Below, in pieces: positions 1-7,934 of a stretch of DNA of 64,000 bases. Positions within the stretch are counted from its first letter, which is position 1. Each line of letters starts with the position of its first letter. The position numbers and the translations under genes were made by a program. Below the pieces are notes generated by a model that searched no databases, had not been told where the DNA came from, and was given only the letters and a program-made list of their open reading frames with translations. Origin of the DNA: Pseudomonas farris (GTDB lineage Bacteria > Pseudomonadota > Gammaproteobacteria > Pseudomonadales > Pseudomonadaceae); NCBI RefSeq assembly GCF_019145235.1, contig NZ_JAHSTV010000007.1:62001-126000 (forward strand), read 5' to 3'.

Positions 1-266
1 TCTTCGGACGACTTGTCACACAGCGTAATCACATAATGGAACGGCTGCCCCTCAAACTCATCGATGGCTTTACTGCGCAACCCCGTGGTGTCGATACCTA
101 CGTGATCGAGAGACTCCAGCGTGCGGGGGTCAACTTCACTGGCCACAAGACCCGCGCTAAAGGCTTCGAAGTGTTCGGAATCAGTGTGCCGAAGTAGCGC
201 TTGCGCCATCAGTGAGCGAACGTCATTTTTTGCGCAAACGAACAGAACCCGGAGTTTCTCAGCCAT
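1..266 (-). CDS. Low-molecular-weight phosphatase / ArsC-like protein (partial, C-terminus outside window)
   Basis: The reverse strand reads from ATG at 266 (preceded by GAGG seven bases upstream) for 88 codons and runs off the window edge. Residues 7-17 read LFVCAKNDVRS, a beta strand followed by a C-x5-R loop, the phosphate-binding signature of the LMW protein tyrosine phosphatase / thioredoxin-type arsenate reductase fold. The following SLMAQALLRH helix and the FSAG segment also fit that fold. The loop is not the classical CTGNSCRS form, so tyrosine-phosphatase or arsenate-reductase activity cannot be assigned. It is the neighbour of, and on the same strand as, the Ppx-like gene. Confidence 0.65.
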   Translation of the reverse strand, partial: MAEKLRVLFVCAKNDVRSLMAQALLRHTDSEHFEAFSAGLVASEVDPRTLESLDHVGIDTTGLRSKAIDEFEGQPFHYVITLCDKSSE

Positions 267-326
267 CACGTCCTCACATTCTTTCTGATCTAAATAACAA
301 TTCTTTTCTTACAACAGCGGCGTCAT

Positions 327-1262
327 TTAGTGTTTGGACATAAGGCCATGAAGAACACCCAACCTTAAACCCGGCTCGGAAGGACTCATGTGCGAGATGC
401 CGAACACCTTGAACGCCGCCAGCATGAGCACCAGGCCACCGGGCAAGATATTCAGCCGATGGGGTGGTAAGCCCGCCAATTTGAGTTGTTTAACATGCCC
501 CACTTCCAGCAGACGCAACGACAAGCGCAACAGACCGCCGTAGGTGATACCGCTTTGACCATCGTCATTCAAGCCATTGGCCTTGAGCACTTTGGCCAGC
601 ATCCGTGCAGTACCTGAAGAACCAATAGTCTGCTGCCAACCCAGCGCGCGATAACGTCGGGTAACTTTTTCAAACTGCAGAGTGGCCACGCGCTCGGCCT
701 CCAGGAGCGCCTTCGCCGATATACAGCCGCCCTGAAAGTAACGCGCGCCAAAAGTGCCGCTGCCAATGGCAATGCTCTCGGTCAAAAGAGGCTGAGTGCC
801 CTGCCCCAGAATCAATTCCGTAGAGCCGCCGCCGATATCCACGACCAGGCGCATGCTTTCTGTACTGGGTATCGTATGGGCAACACCGGCGTACACCAGT
901 CGCGCCTCTTCATGCCCAGAGATGACATCTATACGAAAGCCCAGGTGCCGCTCCGCGCTGGCCAGAAACAGTTGGGCATTATCGGCTTCGCGGACGGCAC
1001 TGGTCGCCACTGCCCGCACACGACCGGCCTCAAAGCCGCGCAGTTTTTTGCCAAATCGCGCGAGCGCTTGCCATCCCCGATCCAGCGCTAACTCGTCCAG
1101 CGCCCCGCCCTGAAACCCCTCCGTCAAACGGACAGGCTCTCGCAAGGTTTTCACTTCCTGGATCATGAACCCCTGATTGCGCCTGACTGACTGGCCGATC
1201 ATCATGCGAAACGCATTGGACCCCAAGTCAATGGCCGCAAACAGGGAGGCGTCTCCTTTCAT
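327..1262 (-). CDS. Ppx/GppA family phosphatase, short form
   Basis: The protein has the ASKHA-type exopolyphosphatase / pppGpp phosphohydrolase fold: AIDLGSNAFRM near residues 10-20, SGHEEARLVY near 115-124 and DIGGGSTELI near 142-151 (phosphate-binding loops and the catalytic Glu of the family). At about 311 residues it covers only the two N-terminal domains. Full-length Ppx of gamma-proteobacteria is about 500 residues with an extra C-terminal HD-like region. I prefer ATG 1262 because AGGA lies nine bases upstream; an in-frame ATG at 1286 has no clear ribosome site. It should hydrolyse polyphosphate or pppGpp, but the substrate cannot be read from sequence. Confidence 0.85.
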   Translation of the reverse strand: MKGDASLFAAIDLGSNAFRMMIGQSVRRNQGFMIQEVKTLREPVRLTEGFQGGALDELALDRGWQALARFGKKLRGFEAGRVRAVATSAVREADNAQLFLASAERHLGFRIDVISGHEEARLVYAGVAHTIPSTESMRLVVDIGGGSTELILGQGTQPLLTESIAIGSGTFGARYFQGGCISAKALLEAERVATLQFEKVTRRYRALGWQQTIGSSGTARMLAKVLKANGLNDDGQSGITYGGLLRLSLRLLEVGHVKQLKLAGLPPHRLNILPGGLVLMLAAFKVFGISHMSPSEPGLRLGVLHGLMSKH

Positions 1263-1588
1263 AAGGGGGATTCCTGGCAAATTCATCAGCCCGCAGACGG
1301 AGTTCCGTCTGAGCGCTCAAGACGGTTTGCGAGGAGCTTGCCATTCGTTCGATGACACCGTGATGACACCCTCTAGCCTTTTCAAAAGAACAGACACCCT
1401 GACGCTGCCAGACCTCGCCGCTGAATCATCCAGAATGACCGTCCGTAACTCTGCCCCGGCAGCCTCTCACCCTTCGCTATTCTTAACCACACACCACCGC
1501 TGGCACGGCTGAACGCACGGCTTGCGGCATCATCGTCAGGAGTAAGGATCCGGGTAAGGAGCACGCCACCTCAACAGAGTATCGAATA
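1263..1588. other. Intergenic region between ppx-like gene and small ORF
   Basis: About 325 bases between divergent genes. It should hold the promoters of both neighbours, but I see no convincing -35/-10 pair, repeat or further coding signal. Confidence 0.4.
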
Positions 1589-1894
1589 ATGAAAATGCTA
1601 CTGATGGTCGAGTTTCCCCATGAGCCTTTCAACGCGCATGTCAGGTCCGGGAAAATCGGCGAAATCATGAACCGCGTGCTGGAAACCATTAAGCCGGAGG
1701 CGACTTATTTCACTGAGCAGGATGGAATGCGAAGCGGGATTTTTCTGATCGATATTGAGGACCCTTCCGAAATTCCCGGATATGCGGAACCCTTCTTTCT
1801 CAACTTCCAGGCCAACTGCAAATTCCGAGTGGTCATGAGTGCGCAGAACCTGCAAGACGCGGGTCTGGATGAGCTCGGAAAAGCCTGGGGGTGA
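1589..1894 (+). CDS. Conserved hypothetical protein, 101 aa
   Basis: A small soluble protein starting MKMLLMVEFPHEPFN, with a mixed alpha/beta appearance (an N-terminal strand, a central helix with GEIMNRVLETIKP, then GIFLIDIEDPSEIPG). The shape resembles small ferredoxin-like domains found as stand-alone proteins in Pseudomonas, but I recognise no named family. No signal peptide or membrane segment is visible. Ribosome binding is weak (GAG in CAGAGTATCG). It is separated by a perfect inverted repeat from the convergent lipoprotein gene. Confidence 0.7.
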   Translation: MKMLLMVEFPHEPFNAHVRSGKIGEIMNRVLETIKPEATYFTEQDGMRSGIFLIDIEDPSEIPGYAEPFFLNFQANCKFRVVMSAQNLQDAGLDELGKAWG

Positions 1895-1918
1895 GGTGCG
1901 ATCAATAAGTGAGAAACC

Positions 1919-1948
1919 TGTGGCGAGGGAGCTTGCTCCCTCGCCACA
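1919..1948. repeat. Perfect palindrome, REP-type, between convergent genes
   Basis: Arms of 14 bases (TGTGGCGAGGGAGC and its exact complement) flank a two-base centre. It lies between two convergent genes, so it can act as a transcript end. It belongs to a different sequence class from the GTGGGAGCGGGC elements elsewhere in the window. A related half element occurs at 27943. Confidence 0.8.
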
Positions 1949-1965
1949 AAGGCAGAGCCTGTCGC

Positions 1966-2301
1966 TTACTGAACGGTTTTCAGCTTGATCACATCACCGG
2001 AGATTGTGGTGGTGTAACCGGTCAGAGCCCAAGCCCAGAACCAGTTTTCCTGAACCTGGGTGTTGATCATGGCGTCGCCGCCACGGGCCTTGATCGCGGC
2101 GTTCTGAGCGCGGATGAAACGGTTGTTCTGCTGGATCGGAATGAGGCCAAACAGCAGGAGGCCAGTGGCGGTCGCTTCACTGTGGCCGACAACGGTGTAC
2201 TGGTTGCTGTCGTACTGCTGAGTCTTCATCGGGGTGCCGGTGCAACCCGCCAGAACCAGACCGAACAGGGCTACGGCAACAACTTTGCTGAGATAATTCA
2301 C
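1966..2301 (-). CDS. Small lipoprotein of unknown function
   Basis: The N-terminus MNYLSKVVAVALFGLVLAGC is a lipoprotein signal peptide with lipobox LAGC, so Cys20 should be lipidated and the protein anchored to the inner or outer membrane. The start codon is GTG at 2301, chosen because GGAG sits eight bases upstream. The mature part contains a short hydrophobic stretch (TATGLLLFGLIPIQQ) and a C-terminal strand-rich region. In overall plan it resembles Pseudomonas lipoproteins of about 110 residues without assigned function. Confidence 0.75.
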   Translation of the reverse strand: MNYLSKVVAVALFGLVLAGCTGTPMKTQQYDSNQYTVVGHSEATATGLLLFGLIPIQQNNRFIRAQNAAIKARGGDAMINTQVQENWFWAWALTGYTTTISGDVIKLKTVQ

Positions 2302-2425
2302 TGTGTCACTCCATTAGAAATACCCGGGATCCGTCTCTCGGGCGGCGCATACTTTAACGGATGGAATGGCTCATTGATATCATCTGTACAGCCTTTACAC
2401 GGCAAACATTTTGATGAGGCACAGA

Positions 2426-2815
2426 TTATTGCGGCTGAAAGGTCTGAAGGTAGGCCAGCAGGTTTTCAATCTTCTGCGGATCGCTGAGGCCCCAGAAAAT
2501 CATCCGGGTTCCGGGGACCACTTCTTTTGGCGCTTCGATGTAGGCGGTAAGTGTTTCGCGAGTCCAGATGAGGCCTGATGATTTCATCGCGCTTGAGTAC
2601 TGATAGTCCGTCGTGCTTCCCGCAGGGCGTCCGAAGATGGCATTGAGTTGCGGACCAAAAGAACCCCGTGCCGAAGTCCCGACTTGATGACAGCCGCCGC
2701 AAATACGGTTAAACAGTTTCTGACCGGCTTCAGCATCACCCGCCGCTTCTGCTTGCATGCTGAATAACCCCGTATTGAGCATCAAGGCGAAGGTAAGGAT
2801 GGCGGCGTTTTTCAT
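2426..2815 (-). CDS. Periplasmic class I cytochrome c
   Basis: A signal peptide (MKNAAILTF... ending AEA) is followed by a single haem-attachment motif CGGCH at residues 39-43 and, near the C-terminus, VVPGTRMIFWGL, which supplies the distal Met ligand. Total length of 129 residues is normal for a mono-haem cytochrome c. ATG 2815 has GGAG six to eight bases upstream; the 11-residue N-terminal extension starting at 2848 would spoil the signal peptide, so I rejected it. It is probably a soluble periplasmic electron carrier. There is no neighbouring oxidase or dehydrogenase to identify the partner. Confidence 0.88.
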   Translation of the reverse strand: MKNAAILTFALMLNTGLFSMQAEAAGDAEAGQKLFNRICGGCHQVGTSARGSFGPQLNAIFGRPAGSTTDYQYSSAMKSSGLIWTRETLTAYIEAPKEVVPGTRMIFWGLSDPQKIENLLAYLQTFQPQ

Positions 2816-2948
2816 GTGATGCTCCAAATCAGGTGTTGCTGACAGCAAAAACGGGCGGCTATTTCATCATGACTGGCTGCTACACCGAAGCCTTGAAGTT
2901 AATCTATAACTCTCTTCGTCTCTTTAATGTCGTTGCAGGAGAGCCAGA

Positions 2949-3746
2949 ATGAAACCCGTCGAACCCTTTTATCGGGACGCTGGCGTGGGCCCGGGCATTG
3001 TCTGCTTTCATGCCAATGCAAGTCACTCGGTGCAGTGGCGTGGACTGCAAGATCATCTGGCCGCAAAGTTTCGGGTTCTGGCGCTCGATTCGTTTGGCGC
3101 CGGCAAGAGCCCGGCATGGCCCACCGATCGAATCGTCACCCTCAGTGAAGAAGCGCGCTTCGCCGAGCCGGTGCTCGCCCGCGCCGGCGAACCACTCATT
3201 CTGGTCGGTCACTCTTATGGCGGGGCAGTGGCGTTGATCGCGGCGCTGCAGAACCCCGGCCGGGTGCGCGCCCTGGTTTTATATGAGCCCACATTATTTG
3301 CCCTGCTCGACGCCGAATCACCTCCACCCAATGAGGCAGATGCCATCCGTGAAGTCGTCGCAAACGCCGGGCTCGCGCTTGAGGCGGGTAACCTGGATGC
3401 AGCGGCCCAGCACTTCATTGACTACTGGATGGGTGCCGGGGCCTGGGAGCAAACCCCGGAACAACGCAAGCCCTCCATCGCCGCCGCGGTGGCCAATGTG
3501 CAGGGCTGGGCTCACGCACTGTTGAACGAGCCGACGCCATTACACGCGTTCCGCTCGCTCAGCCTGCCGGTGCTTTTCATGGTCGGCAAGGATTCACCGG
3601 CATCGTCACGGGCAGTGGCTCGGCTGCTGACCGGCGCACTGCCTAACGTTGAAGTGGTGGAACTCGAGGGGCTCGGTCATATGGGACCGATTACGCATCC
3701 GGAGATCGTCAATCAGGTCATCGTGCAATTTATTGAGCGCAGTTGA
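2949..3746 (+). CDS. Alpha/beta-fold hydrolase
   Basis: A 265-residue alpha/beta hydrolase. It shows the oxyanion-hole HAN region near residue 21, the nucleophile elbow GHSYGG with Ser89, a likely acid Asp215 (MVGKDSP) and His244 (GLGHMGP). AGGAGAG precedes the ATG. There is no signal peptide, so it is cytoplasmic. The substrate is unknown; the layout resembles small esterase or lactonase-like members. It is convergent with, and separated by 15 bases from, the YfcF-type transferase. Confidence 0.88.
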   Translation: MKPVEPFYRDAGVGPGIVCFHANASHSVQWRGLQDHLAAKFRVLALDSFGAGKSPAWPTDRIVTLSEEARFAEPVLARAGEPLILVGHSYGGAVALIAALQNPGRVRALVLYEPTLFALLDAESPPPNEADAIREVVANAGLALEAGNLDAAAQHFIDYWMGAGAWEQTPEQRKPSIAAAVANVQGWAHALLNEPTPLHAFRSLSLPVLFMVGKDSPASSRAVARLLTGALPNVEVVELEGLGHMGPITHPEIVNQVIVQFIERS

Positions 3747-3761
3747 CCTGACTTCACACCG

Positions 3762-4394
3762 CTACAGCGCAGGACGCTGCAATTTGATCCACTCCTGCAC
3801 CGTAGGCCGCTGCCATTGACGCTGCGCGTATTCCACCAGGGCGGATGGCACGGCGTCACCGTTGAGTATCAGCCGGTTGAGCATCAAGGCCAGGTCCACA
3901 TCGGCGATCGACCATTGGCCGAACAAGTACTCGCGGCCGTCAGCCAGCAGCGCTTGTGCGGCACTGATCAGTTTGCGCGCGGCCGACTCGGCAGCCGGCG
4001 ACAAGGGCGCGGATTTGAGGCCATAAAACACCACCAGTGTGGATCGTTCCTGCCGAATGGGCAGCAGGTCGCTGCGCAGCCACGCCTGGACTTGTCGTGC
4101 CTTCGCGCGCTGCATCAGGTCTTGTGGGTAGACCGGCGTCTGAGAGAAAACGTCTTCCAGGTACTCAGTGATCGCCGACGATTCAGACAAGGCAAAATCG
4201 CCATGCACCAGCGTCGGTACGCGCTGGGTCAGCGAGAGGCTGGCATAGTCTTCTGACTGGTTTTCGAACGCGTCGAGGTCCAGCGGGCTCAGTTCGAATT
4301 CGATGCCCTTTTCGCGAAGGGCCACGAAAACCGACATGGCATAGGGGCTGGTGAATTGAGCATCAACGTACAGGCGCAGGCGGGAATCATTCAC
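3762..4394 (-). CDS. yfcF: Glutathione S-transferase, YfcF type
   Basis: 210 residues with an N-terminal thioredoxin-like domain (DAQFTSPYAMSVFVAL, VPTLVHGDFALSESSAI) and a C-terminal helical domain. Several blocks match E. coli YfcF as I remember it: QRVPTL, LSESSAITEYLED, ARQVQAWLRSDLLPIRQER and IADVDLALMLNRL. The family uses glutathione and contributes to peroxide protection in E. coli. An ESSAI glutathione-contact motif is present. It is a single-gene transcript by context. Confidence 0.88.
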   Translation of the reverse strand: MNDSRLRLYVDAQFTSPYAMSVFVALREKGIEFELSPLDLDAFENQSEDYASLSLTQRVPTLVHGDFALSESSAITEYLEDVFSQTPVYPQDLMQRAKARQVQAWLRSDLLPIRQERSTLVVFYGLKSAPLSPAAESAARKLISAAQALLADGREYLFGQWSIADVDLALMLNRLILNGDAVPSALVEYAQRQWQRPTVQEWIKLQRPAL

Positions 4395-4635
4395 GGGATC
4401 ATCTCCATATGGTGAGCAGACACGCTACGAGATCCAATGCCATAAAGAAAATTCATGATTTTTATGGGGGCATTCCTGAGCGGAATACCTGTTGGCGGGC
4501 AGTGCCTGAAATGGCTGACATCGCGCGTGAAATGATCCAATTGCGCTTTTCACATGAAAAAAGTCATTTGCGCACCTATCTCGCTCACATTCTCCGCCCT
4601 AAAGTGCACCGATCTACTCAGCCCTCGGCGTATTT

Positions 4636-5208
4636 ATGAATCTCTGGTTTCGACTGTTCCTGATGCTGTTTCGTCGCCCTTGGCGCAAGCCGGTTGATGG
4701 GCTGGCCACTACCGTCATCCGCATGCGCGTCTGGCCGCTCGATCTTGACCTCAACCGGCACGTCACCAATGGCCGTTATTTCACTATGGCCGACATAGGC
4801 CGCATGGACTTCGTCCTGCGCAGCGGTGCCTATCGAGTGGCCCTGCGCCATAGAGCCGTGCCGATTGTTGGGGATACCTGGGGCAAGTTTCGGCGGGAGC
4901 TGAAGCTGTTCGAATCGTTTGAGATTCATACCCGAATACTCGGCTGGGACGATAAGTGGAGCTTTATGGAACACCGCTTCGTGAGCAAAGGACGGGTAGT
5001 TGGCGTCGTCATCATGCGGGGCCTGTTCCGTGCGGCCAAAGGCACGGTCTCACCAGCCGAATTTGTCCGGGAGCTGGGATTGGCTGAACAGTCACCCGAG
5101 ATGTCGACGTGGCTGACAACCTGGTCGCAGAGCTGCGACGACATGAGCCGCCAGCTCCGAGAGGAAGAAGGCCTGGCGCCTCAGCTTCATCCTGTCTGCG
5201 AACCCTAA
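4636..5208 (+). CDS. Acyl-CoA thioesterase-like hotdog protein
   Basis: A 190-residue hotdog-fold protein of the 4HBT/THEM6-like group. The diagnostic part is RVWPLDLDLNRHVTNGRYF near residues 32-50, with the conserved D..HVTNGRY pattern, followed by GDTWGKFRRELKLF and the strand WSFMEHRFVSKGRVVGVVIMRGLF. The N-terminus is hydrophobic and basic (MNLWFRLFLMLFRRPWRK) and may associate with the membrane. It probably hydrolyses acyl-CoA thioesters; chain length cannot be told. The SLATT gene follows 56 bases downstream in the same direction. Confidence 0.82.
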   Translation: MNLWFRLFLMLFRRPWRKPVDGLATTVIRMRVWPLDLDLNRHVTNGRYFTMADIGRMDFVLRSGAYRVALRHRAVPIVGDTWGKFRRELKLFESFEIHTRILGWDDKWSFMEHRFVSKGRVVGVVIMRGLFRAAKGTVSPAEFVRELGLAEQSPEMSTWLTTWSQSCDDMSRQLREEEGLAPQLHPVCEP

Positions 5209-5264
5209 CAGGCGGCCAAATAGAAGCTAATATTCCTCTGAATCCCCTGCCAAGGACTGCAACC

Positions 5265-5768
5265 ATGAGCCGGCTAGAGCTACTGACCAAATGGAATCGC
5301 ATGATCGTTCGGTTGCAGATTGAACACGAAATCAGTGCCCGGGATTTCGAGAAATTCAGCTGGAAACTGGGTATCCCCTGCGTTGTTCTGTCGGCGATCG
5401 TCAGCGCCAGTGTCTTTGGCTCAATCAGTGACTCCTCGCCCGTATGGCTTCAATACGTAGCCGGCGTGCTATCACTCCTGACCCTGGTGTTGAGTTCGGT
5501 TCAGACCTTCCTGAACTTTGATACCCGGGCTGCCGGGCACAAAGACACCGCCGAGAAACTCGGAGCGATATCTCGTGAGATTCAGGACGAAATCGCCAGC
5601 GGCAAGGACGAGGCTATCCTGGGCCCAATCGTTTTTGACATCCGCAAGCGCATTGATTCGATTCTTCTTGATGCGCCGACCTTGCCTAAGTCGACGATAA
5701 GAAAACTGGGTGAAGTTCGCGTCTACACAGAGACACCGCCCGCTGAGCAAGACACCGTCCCGGCTTGA
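5265..5768 (+). CDS. SLATT-domain two-helix membrane protein
   Basis: 167 residues. A polar N-terminal helix (TKWNRMIVRLQIEHEISARDFEKFSWKL) leads into two transmembrane segments (about 33-53, IPCVVLSAIVSASVFGSI, and 60-80, WLQYVAGVLSLLTLVLSSV), then a long polar helix with FLNFDTRAAGHKDTAEKLGAISREIQDE. This is the arrangement of SLATT proteins, which are predicted pore-forming effectors in bacterial nucleotide-signalling and defence systems. I chose ATG 5265; the frame stays open for 52 codons upstream but overlaps the thioesterase gene and looks non-coding. No cyclase, reverse transcriptase or nuclease partner lies nearby. Confidence 0.75.
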   Translation: MSRLELLTKWNRMIVRLQIEHEISARDFEKFSWKLGIPCVVLSAIVSASVFGSISDSSPVWLQYVAGVLSLLTLVLSSVQTFLNFDTRAAGHKDTAEKLGAISREIQDEIASGKDEAILGPIVFDIRKRIDSILLDAPTLPKSTIRKLGEVRVYTETPPAEQDTVPA

Positions 5769-5816
5769 TTAGAGGCCAGCCCCTGGTTCGCAGCATCGTG
5801 AAAGGAGGCGTTTGAA

Positions 5817-6302
5817 ATGCAACTCATCACGTTGAAAATCGACAAGCCGGAAGCAACGAATTTCATTTTGGGTCAGACGCACTTCATCAAGTCCGTCGAG
5901 GACATCCACGAAGCGTTGGTCAACGCCGTGCCAGGTATCCAGTTTGGCGTGGCCTTTTGTGAAGCCTCCGGCAAATGCCTGGTGCGATGGTCCGGCACCG
6001 ATACCGCCATGATCGAACTTGCACAGAAAAATGCGCAAACCATTGCCGCGGGCCATAGCTTCATCATTTTCCTCGGCGACGGTTTCTATCCGTTGAACGT
6101 GTTGAACGCCGTCAAACTGGTTCCAGAGGTGTGCCGTATTTTTTGTGCAACGGCCAATCCCACCGAAGTGATTGTTGCCGAGACGGAACAGGGACGCGGG
6201 ATTCTGGGCGTGGTGGATGGCTTCTGTGCCAAAGACATTGAAGGTGATGAAGACATTCTGTGGCGCAAGAATCTGTTGCGGCAGATCGGCTACAAGTTGT
6301 GA
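5817..6302 (+). CDS. Adenosine-specific kinase family protein
   Basis: 161 residues matching the small adenosine-specific kinase family (Pfam Adenosine_kin type, known mainly from archaeal structures). Seen are the N-terminal KIDKPEATNFILGQTHFIKSVEDI, the central IQFGVAFCEASGKCLVRWSGTD and the C-terminal FCATANPTEVIVAETEQGRGILGVVDG. The family is reported to bind AMP or adenosine; activity here is inferred only from similarity. A strong AAAGGAGG site lies upstream of the ATG. The gene ends at a bidirectional terminator shared with the convergent FleN-like gene. Confidence 0.85.
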   Translation: MQLITLKIDKPEATNFILGQTHFIKSVEDIHEALVNAVPGIQFGVAFCEASGKCLVRWSGTDTAMIELAQKNAQTIAAGHSFIIFLGDGFYPLNVLNAVKLVPEVCRIFCATANPTEVIVAETEQGRGILGVVDGFCAKDIEGDEDILWRKNLLRQIGYKL

Positions 6303-6322
6303 TTTGAGTCTGTGTAAACGGA

Positions 6323-6345
6323 AAAGCCCGCACAAGGCGGGCTTT
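6323..6345. terminator. Bidirectional rho-independent terminator
   Basis: AAAGCCCGC and GCGGGCTTT form a nine-base stem around a short loop, with A and T runs at the stem ends on both strands. It sits between the convergent kinase and FleN-like genes. Confidence 0.85.
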
Positions 6346-6350
6346 GCCCC

Positions 6351-7172
6351 TCACCTACCCGAATTCTGCACAAGTTGCTCAACGAAAAACTCCACATGCC
6401 CTCTCGGATGAGTCGGCAATGGCCAGGAGTCCACGTTGTGAGCCAGGGCCTGGAAGGCTTGAGCGCATTTGGAACGGGGAAAGGCTTCAAACACCGCACG
6501 CCCCTTCTGCACGGCTTTGTGCGCACATTCGTCGTTGGGTATCGCGCCGACGTATTGCAGCGAGACATCCAGGAACATGTCGGTAATCTTTTCCAGCTTG
6601 GCAAACAGATTGCGGCCTTCTGCCGGACTTCCCGTCATGTTGACCAATATGCGAAAACGATGCAGACCGTAGTTCAGGTTGAGCAGTTTGATCAGCCCGT
6701 AGGCGCCGCTGATTGAGGTGGGTTCATCGCACACGACCACCATCACTTCCTGCGCCGCGCGGATGAAGTTGACCACTGAGCCACCGATACCGGCGGCCGT
6801 ATCGATCACCAGCACATCCAGCTTATCGCCAATATCGCTAAAGGACTGGATCAGCGCACGGTATTGCGCCGGCTCCAGATGAATCATGCTCTGCAAGCCC
6901 GAAGAGGCCGGGACAACACGAATGCCTCCAGGCCCCGGCAACAGCGCGTCAGACAGCTCGCAACGCCCTTCGATGACATCGGCCAATGTGTAGCGCGGCG
7001 TCAGCCCCAACAGAATATCGATATTCGCCAGGCCCAGATCGGCGTCCAGCAATACGACGCGCCGCCCCATTTTTGCCAGCGCCAACGAAAGGTTAACCGC
7101 CACCGTTGTCTTGCCCACGCCACCTTTACCGCCAGTCACAGCGATAACTTGCACGCAATGCACCTCATCCAT
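6351..7172 (-). CDS. FleN/FlhG-like MinD-family ATPase (paralogue outside a flagellar cluster)
   Basis: 273 residues with the deviant Walker A GGKGGVGKT at 14-22, switch-type LLDADLGLANIDILLGL, DTAAGIG and NMTGSPAEGRNLF. Compared with Pseudomonas FleN as I remember it, motifs such as TLADVIEGRCEL, VVCDEPTSI and AVFEAFPRSK are nearly the same, as is the C-terminal HPRGHVEFFVEQLVQ. It is therefore a FleN paralogue. FleN normally sits between flhF and fliA; none of the neighbours here is flagellar. ATG 7172 is preceded by AAGGAAGGG. A 47-residue N-terminal extension in the same open frame looks non-coding. The ATPase presumably antagonises an FleQ-like regulator or places a polar structure. Confidence 0.85.
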   Translation of the reverse strand: MDEVHCVQVIAVTGGKGGVGKTTVAVNLSLALAKMGRRVVLLDADLGLANIDILLGLTPRYTLADVIEGRCELSDALLPGPGGIRVVPASSGLQSMIHLEPAQYRALIQSFSDIGDKLDVLVIDTAAGIGGSVVNFIRAAQEVMVVVCDEPTSISGAYGLIKLLNLNYGLHRFRILVNMTGSPAEGRNLFAKLEKITDMFLDVSLQYVGAIPNDECAHKAVQKGRAVFEAFPRSKCAQAFQALAHNVDSWPLPTHPRGHVEFFVEQLVQNSGR

Positions 7173-7457
7173 TTTGTCTTCCCTTCCTTGCGCATCGTGT
7201 GCCAGTACGTCATGGCCACCGTCCAGATGCCGCAAGAATAGCTGAAAAGCGCGGAATAGCCGCGTTGTCTTCCGACGAGAGGCACTTCGCCACCTGTCAT
7301 CGAGCCTTTTCAACGAAAACGCCGCTAATTCGTTGATTCAGAGAATGACACTGCGCTCCTGAATGATCGCTGGCAGATGTAGCGATAGATGTGTCTGAGC
7401 TATCGCGAGGCTCTCAGGCGCCCTGCTCACCCAGAGATGAAGAAACTACCAAGACGT

Positions 7458-7844
7458 CTAAATCCAGACATCATTGATGGCGGTTCTTTCTCCCTCCTGA
7501 TCGCCGGTATTCAGCACGCCACGCGGCTCGATCAGTAACATCTTCACCTCTCGCTCAGCATAAGGCTTGTGTTCGACGCCCTTGGGGACGACGTACATTT
7601 CTCCCTGCCTGACCACGACAGCGCCCTCTGGAAGATCAATGCGAAGCTCGCCTTCGAGGACGATAAAGGTTTCATCGGTGTCGGCATGGGAATGCCAGAT
7701 AAAGTCGCCTTCGATTTTCACCACCTTGAACTGGTAGTTGTTCATTTCGGCAACGACCTTGGGCGCCCATTGCTCACTGAACAACGCAAATTTTTCGGCA
7801 AAGTTAATCGCGGTGCAGGTTGTCACGCCGGGTTGGGAATGCAT
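7458..7844 (-). CDS. Cupin-domain protein
   Basis: 128 residues with one conserved double-stranded beta-helix cupin. Motif 1 is around DFIWHSHADTDETFIVLEGEL (His, His, Glu metal ligands) and motif 2 around GEMYVVPKGVEHKPYAE (Pro, Gly, His). This small single-cupin type is common in Pseudomonas and often of unknown substrate. ATG 7844 is selected because GAGGG lies eight bases upstream; an in-frame GTG at 7859 would overlap that ribosome site. It follows an AraC regulator gene in the same direction, separated by about 90 bases. Confidence 0.85.
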   Translation of the reverse strand: MHSQPGVTTCTAINFAEKFALFSEQWAPKVVAEMNNYQFKVVKIEGDFIWHSHADTDETFIVLEGELRIDLPEGAVVVRQGEMYVVPKGVEHKPYAEREVKMLLIEPRGVLNTGDQEGERTAINDVWI

Positions 7845-7934
7845 TTGAGTCGCCCTCACTAGCCACGTTATCGAGGTCTGACTTTAGGAGAGGATCAGCA
7901 CTGCGTATTGCATGATTGTGCAAGTCGAACGCCC

